Positions 61,228 to 64,000 of a stretch of 64,000 nucleotides of DNA are shown here, piece after piece. Origin of the DNA: Oehlia diaphana (Eukaryota; Glomeromycota; Glomeromycetes; Glomerales; Glomeraceae); the NCBI GenBank assembly GCA_003833135.1, contig QZLH01000071.1:62001-126000 (forward strand). The letters are read 5' to 3'. Positions within the stretch are counted from its first letter, which is position 1. Every line of letters begins with the position of its first letter. The translations under genes were made by a program, and so were the position numbers. The notes beneath the pieces are model-generated. The model was not told where the DNA came from and made no database searches. It worked only from the letters and a program-made list of their open reading frames with translations.

Positions 61228-62763
61228 TGACAGTTTTGAGTGGAAAATGGTGCTAGTACATTAAACACATTAATGAAAATAGGTAATAACAATGAAATAA
61301 TAAGAGTTGCGAAGCAATGAAGTATGTACATGCTTTATTCAGTTATAATTAAAGTATTAACGTAACGTAGCATGTTTGTATTAAATTATTAGTTTATGCA
61401 TTGAAGAGTATACATAATACACCGAAAACTTTATTCTTTAAATGTTATGAAAAATGTAACCCGCATCATAATTATTTTTTTTTTTGTTGTAGAATCATCT
61501 GTACATCATGTGAGTTCTCCAGACTTCAAAAATGAAGCTGCTAGGAAATGTATCTACGGTTTACTATACCAGCTCAACCAAAAATTATGTAACTACTGAT
61601 AATTTCTGTTTCTAGATTTTATTTATCACGGTGTCACAGCGTACTGAGTTTCGCGTCATAGTCAATGCAAGCGAAATTTAGCCGGTTTACGAAAAATTAT
61701 GATTAATTAACTAGAATCAACTTAGGGTTACCGTATGAAAATCTTCTATAATACGCTAGTTAATATAAATTCCGCCAAGAGCAGTGCGCAAATGCCTATG
61801 GAACAAATAGCTCATTTCATTATATGATTCTAATTACTAAAAATAATAAATTATTATTAATATGTACTATTTTATGCAATGATAATTTTATATCCGAAAA
61901 TGATATGATTGATTGTAATGGTACCTTTTTTGATTCTTCACGATGTAACACATAGCACGCAAATGTTCATGTCCCAATAAGACTCATTTACCAGAAAAAA
62001 AATTAATTATTATTATATTGATTTCTTTTTTCGATTCTTCACAAAGTAATAATACTATAGATGTCACTACCAAGTGCAAGCGTGCAGATGTTCATGGGCA
62101 AGTAAGACTCCACGATCCGAACAGTAAAAAGACACTATTCTATAAAATTCTGATGCTTTATCATTATCGTCAAACTTTTCTGCTACATTATAGAACTGAT
62201 ATCTGCAAACATAGTCATGGTCGAATTTTCGATTTCTTAAATGACTAGATAACCAACTAGGGGTATAAAATACATAGTAAAAGCATATGCTAACTAAAGT
62301 AAGTTAAAAGCGCGCCCTCCATAAGGGGTTCACCTTTCGTAATTATTGATTTGATTGTGATTAATTACTCACGTGATTTGACAATTAAAAATAATTAATG
62401 CCGCTTGAATATCTTTCTTTTATTTATTTCATTTAAAAATTTTCTTACACGTGATTACGATTTACTGTACGACAAAAAAAAAAAAAAATATTTTTTTATT
62501 GTTTTTTTCCATTGTTCTCAAATTACTTTTTCAATGTAATTCAATTTTATTTTTTTTGTTTAATAAATTGTCGAAAAATATTTATTTCTTGGTTAAACTT
62601 TTCGCATTTCAAAAATCATTGCATACTCTTAAAACATAAATTTGATCGTTATACCATCTCATTTTTTTGTGTGAGCTTTCTTATTATTTCGTACCTTCTG
62701 TGATTTTTACACATTTCATTTTCATAAAAACCTAAATAAATTATTTATTAAAATTTATTCAAT
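61228..62763. other. Intergenic with a diverged direct duplication
   Basis: Two related blocks, about 61926-61985 (TTTTTGATTCTTCACGATGT ... CAAATGTTCATGTCCC) and 62026-62110 (TTTTCGATTCTTCACAAAGT ... CAGATGTTCATGGGC), suggest a ~100-bp tandem duplication. No gene with recognisable features; ORFs at 62451-62703 lie on T-rich sequence. Confidence 0.4.
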
Positions 62764-63285
62764 ATGGAAGAAATTAGGATCAGCGATGATGTATTTGAGC
62801 AAATAAAAGATTTTAATCATTATAATATAACCAAAGAACGAAATTTGTTAATTGATAAACTAATATTAAAAGAACGTTATAAAAAGCATGGTTTATGTAA
62901 AGAATGTAGGCAGCCTTATATTAACAAATTTAATGGTGGTTATTATAGGTGTCAGTCATGTAGTACTAATGGTAATCATGTCGTTGATAAGTTTATTCAA
63001 GAGGTACAATTAAATGCTAAAGATTTTTATGAAGCTTTAGGATGGATTGAATATGATAAATTTGAGAAATTTGAATATTTGGCCAAGGGAGGATTCGGAA
63101 CTACTTATAAAGCAATTTGGGAAGATGAATGTATAGAGATGGTTTGGATTTTGAAAAAAGAAAAATGGAAATATATATACATAATCACTAATTTTGGCAA
63201 AACCAAAGAAATGATTATATGGAGGTCTGACTGTATTCAAAAAAGTGATATTTATGGATTTGGAATTATTGCATGTGAAGTATAG
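62764..63285 (+). pseudogene. Kinase gene with core deleted (zinc ribbon + Gly-loop + NFG tail)
   Basis: Open frame of 173 aa from the ATG at 62764. It has the leader seen in the 17.6-kb gene: CKECRQPYINKFNGGYYRCQ, CxxC...CxxC at ~46-49 and 63-66, then QEVQLNAKDFYEALGWIEYD and a good Gly-loop AKGGFGTTYKAIW. It then jumps directly to ITNFGKTKEMIIWRSD and SDIYGFGIIACEV, the DFG (here NFG) to helix-F region. Lys, helix C, HxD catalytic loop and everything between are missing. The open frame is intact, so a short protein could still be made, but it cannot be a kinase. Confidence 0.7.
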
Positions 63286-64000
63286 GATTGTTTTCTCATC
63301 ATGATTTAACCTCAATTAATTTAGATATAGTAATAAAAGCGTGGAAAAGAGACAATACGTGGAGTTACCTCCTTTTACATTTGATTTATTAGCCATTAGA
63401 AGTTTCAGTCAACCCTTTATAAATTGTGGGGTAACTCCTCTCAGAGACTCATACTATGATATAAGCCCACATTTTTACAAGGAGAAGTAGCTTTTCTTCT
63501 GAAGATTTGCACAAACATCTAAATCTTCTATTTCAAGGAATGATGAGTTAAATCTGCTAATTACTGATTTTGGCAGAATTAAAAAGATGATTATATGGAG
63601 GTTTGACTGTATTCAAGAAAGTGATATTGACGCGAAGGCCGCTTCAAGAATTTGGCGGTTATTATCAAATGAAGAAAAAGAGCAGTACAAAAATGCTCTT
63701 ATGGAAAAAAAACCGATGGCCAAAAATCGGGCCAATCGGTTTTTTTTTTCGTATGAAGTAGAATTTTTAGCTATTAGAATTATCAAGAACTTAGACCAAA
63801 GTCTAATTATAAAATTCCTCAATTAATTTTAGATAGAATTAATCATTACTGATTTGGCAGAACTAAAAAGATGACTATATAGAGGTTTGACTGTATTAAA
63901 GAAAAGTGATATTTATGGATTTGGAATCATTGTATATAAAGTACAGAATTGTCTTCTTATTATAATTTATCTCATGATGAATTTTTAGCTATTAGAATTA
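63286..64000 (+). pseudogene. Repeated kinase C-lobe relics with an HMG-box-like insert
   Basis: Two further copies of the segment that ends the 62764 ORF occur here: 63555-63635 (LLITDFGRIKKMIIWRFD, CIQESDID) and about 63840-63955 (frameshifted, SDIYGFGII). Parts equivalent to LSHDEFLAIRI also recur (63755 on, 63968 on). The middle copy is interrupted by AKAASRIWRLLSNEEKEQYK (63632 on) and NALMEKKPMAKNRANRFFF, which looks like helices 2-3 of an HMG box. Stops lie between the copies. The window ends inside this cluster. Confidence 0.55.

Overview
The window looks like nuclear DNA of a Glomeromycotina (arbuscular mycorrhizal) fungus, most likely Rhizophagus or a close relative. The reasons are the strongly AT-rich, homopolymer-rich sequence; short introns (about 50-95 nt) with GTAAGT-like donors, TACTAAC-like branch points and TTTAG/GTAG acceptors; and gene families typical of these genomes: TKL-type kinases with a CxxC...CxxC leader, Crinkler-type NTPase/nuclease proteins, HMG-box pieces, TRP-like channels and many decayed lineage-specific families. 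I saw no bacterial signals, no CRISPR array and no convincing functional RNA gene.

Layout. 0-2.9 kb: a ten-exon gene with two kinase domains in one polypeptide; the second domain is frameshifted and the C-terminus is supplied by the end of a small pogo-like MITE. 2.9-6.6 kb: MITE copies, inverted 19-bp tandem arrays and a coding relic. 6.6-7.6 kb: a minus-strand multi-membrane protein split over three frames. 8.2-15.7 kb: a tandem array of Ure2p-like glutathione transferases, with three intact two-exon genes and three relics. 17.6-19.8 kb: a six-exon kinase-like gene (585 aa) with an N-myristoylation-type start and a catalytic Asp to Asn change. 19.8-33 kb: repeat-rich DNA with several decayed families, ending in a long multi-exon lineage-specific pseudogene.

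33.7-40.9 kb (minus): a giant single-pass membrane protein (2335 aa) of the DUF3712/Tag1 type, whose start codon is apparently assembled by splicing. 43.8-47.7 kb (minus): a six-exon TRP-like ion channel (1147 aa). 48.5-53.0 kb: two divergently transcribed paralogues of a MACPF-like family around a tandemly duplicated promoter. 54.6-55.0 kb: an assembly gap between identical 106-bp repeats. 57.2-58.6 kb: a short coding relic followed by a tandem array of seven mini-exons (15-53 nt), each separated by an intron with full splice signals. 59.1-61.2 kb: a decayed Crinkler-type NTPase + PD-(D/E)XK nuclease gene. 62.8-64.0 kb: kinase relics, one carrying an HMG-box-like piece.

Most plausible functional genes: the three GSTs, the pseudokinase, the DUF3712 protein, the channel and the two MACPF-like paralogues. 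The genes do not form a pathway; the region is a mosaic of expanded, fast-turnover families (signalling, detoxification, NTPase/nuclease) among transposon debris. The most unusual feature is the mini-exon array at 57.9-58.6 kb: joined at its predicted splice sites, all seven mini-exons stay open in one frame.
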